A stretch of DNA of 64,000 nt from positions 276,981 to 340,980 of the forward strand of contig NZ_LT635783.1 in NCBI RefSeq assembly GCF_900128455.1, written 5' to 3'. How positions within the stretch are numbered: the stretch's first letter is position 1; every line of letters starts with the position of its first letter. The notes under the pieces were generated by a model. It was given only the letters and a program-made list of their open reading frames with translations. It was not told the DNA's origin and ran no database searches. Positions 63,801-64,000 of the stretch are shown here, piece after piece. Both the position numbers and the translations under genes were made by a program. This stretch comes from Bacteroides mediterraneensis. Lineage in GTDB: Bacteria > Bacteroidota > Bacteroidia > Bacteroidales > Bacteroidaceae.

Positions 63801-64000
63801 AAATCGGTTTTGAAGCAAATACTCTGGAGTTCATAACCCCGAACACACCAGCAGCCTTTTGTTCAAAGAAGTTCTTCTCAATCCATTCCATGACATTCTT
63901 TTCTGTCTGATCCGCAGACTTGAATGGGAAAAGCGGATTTACAAACTCCGTCTTGATTTTGAATCTATCGAAATTTTCACGACCGATGTAACCGTTCATT
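60817..64000 (-). CDS. Large DUF1998-type (MrfA/DruE-like) superfamily II helicase, C-terminal part, cut by window edge
   Basis: 1060 or more residues seen; the DEAD-box N-terminus lies beyond 64000. Helicase motif V (CSTTMEMGVDIGG) and VI (YLQRTGRAGRR) lie at about 96-133. Zinc-ribbon-like cysteines CTHCG and CPKCG are encoded near 62750-62820, with CPYCGR near 62465. The DUF1998 hallmark (GLGGAG-type DTALGGAGYSLLF, CDCERSCTKCLID) lies near 62020-62130. A further 375-residue C-terminal region follows. Length and order fit DruE of Druantia or related defence helicases. It overlies no competing gene. The system type is not decidable from this half. Confidence 0.85.
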   Translation of the reverse strand, partial: MNGYIGRENFDRFKIKTEFVNPLFPFKSADQTEKNVMEWIEKNFFEQKAAGVFGVMNSRVFASKPIFISAEHSAQQSSEDLDRYEREFNEGKINILSCSTTMEMGVDIGGITEVVMNNVPPKSSNYLQRTGRAGRRNETKALALTVCAPNPIGTHTWNNPDYPITHVTETPLLKLESRQLIQRHVNAMVFASFVADQGGIRVTATLRDFFVTAEGMSFFDKFLNYIDSVISGKVERLQEPYSKLIKGTSLAQITLADAAQVVKKDIVAVYNVFDAHKGALAKAIESLKNESGTTNAIKAIEKQEENLLKTSMLSYLAENSFLPSAGLPLGLVECLLGGKEKVDGNSPTLHISQAISSYAPGNPVVKNEWVYEPNGIRLKTKYDDSTSRYIIQNCTHCGYTTIIYGSAKTDCPKCGRHGTMHGIKDISLSTDQRFTEVVEPAAFSVAWDSTPTRKMDSLGSMNFIQPILLEMDAWLLKTNSAKMSIRCSTPRSEILFYNKGTSGYGYAFCPYCGRMKSEKSPDSTERMLSHHKHLLASTSCPGGENDGAAVRRHVLLVGRYQTDFVEIKFYDKDNNLVEDTETLYSLGVILSRKLTELLGVNDGEIEFGYDGINHSIFIYDTALGGAGYSLLFREYKEEVLKMALETLERCDCERSCTKCLIDRRSQWYTNYLNRPKALEWLRQEVKARVAPKEIIYLMPDSHAVTSDITTEFYQLTRNKDISGIRIFVDDNISQWDAETFPFKKILTELSLEGVDVAFILPSVPDVKSLSSADSATLIAEVFKTNFKCLENTLPTGLFPLMVVIMNDGIVKTYFGKNIDTSYSKNWGSGDVFITTQPNSLSYADINRMQLLSAFSSDDSSFMFEYRIREHSSLGRFFDSLKAPETGNWNRIISNLRGKAVSIEYSDRYLKTPLGCMLLAKMISSLKNEADLVLVSIKVIVTNIVSINDSDVAVNAIKDFANGKKRNHFLKDAIFELTGIEPEIQDTGYVEHERCLTVKADNAEVCIRPDAGIAKGWAPFGRDNAECTDRDFREDWNIDLELFNKQQIGNGILYTISYKQL

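Overview
The window looks like chromosomal DNA of a gut Bacteroidaceae, most likely Phocaeicola (the Bacteroides vulgatus/dorei group). The evidence is Bacteroidota-type promoters (-7 box TAnnTTTG, -33 box TTG/TTTG), the rnc-fabF-acpP block, BamA with two OmpH/Skp genes, GH97/GH29/GH3 enzymes, a FucP-type transporter, DUF6242 and DUF3408 proteins and a Bacteroides-style relaxase. The genus assignment is inference from gene content; no similarity search was run.

Region by region. 1-8.5 kb is housekeeping: the start of a phosphofructokinase gene, a GH3-auxin-like enzyme, two envelope proteins, then rnc, fabF, acpP and pdxB on the minus strand. 8.6-25.3 kb is an AT-richer lipopolysaccharide (LPS) region: a GT9 transferase, an MsbA-like flippase, an LpxL-like acyltransferase, seven further glycosyltransferases, a sugar kinase, UDP-galactopyranose mutase beside a probable galactofuranosyltransferase, a metallophosphoesterase and an LtaS-like phosphotransferase. 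25.3-38.5 kb is again mostly core: typA, a CDF metal transporter, rpsO, tRNA-Arg(CCT), a GH3 beta-glucosidase, murI, and the block DUF6242-uppS-bamA-ompH-ompH. 38.8-48.1 kb is a carbohydrate locus: GH97, an AraC regulator, then GH29 fucosidase, mutarotase, aldo/keto reductase, lactonase-like amidohydrolase, FucP-type permease and a zinc dehydrogenase. Together these read as a route that releases fucose, imports it and oxidises it. 48.3-50.5 kb is an S9 peptidase.

50.5-64 kb is accessory DNA: a CLC-F type fluoride exporter behind a fluoride riboswitch, remnants of a Fic gene and of a tyrosine recombinase, an intact Fic protein, two excisionase-like HTH proteins, a DUF3408 protein, an oriT-like region, MobC, a relaxase and a membrane coiled-coil protein. 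An intact 1310-bp IS4-family element with a 9-bp target duplication follows. Last come a WYL regulator and the 3' part of a very large DUF1998-type helicase, a probable antiphage defence locus that runs off the window.

The least explained signals are regulatory. (1) Two arrays of imperfect palindromes, form nAAACG-N6-CGTTTn with an exact 22-nt period, have 4 and 5 units and lie just upstream of the bglX and S9-peptidase promoters. (2) An exact 21-nt-period triple repeat overlaps the fic promoter, and the same three motif variants recur at the same 21-nt period inside the fic coding region, where they encode a heptad linker. (3) A 17-bp site with one mismatch lies 56-57 bp upstream of the -7 boxes of both GH97 and GH29, flanking the AraC gene.
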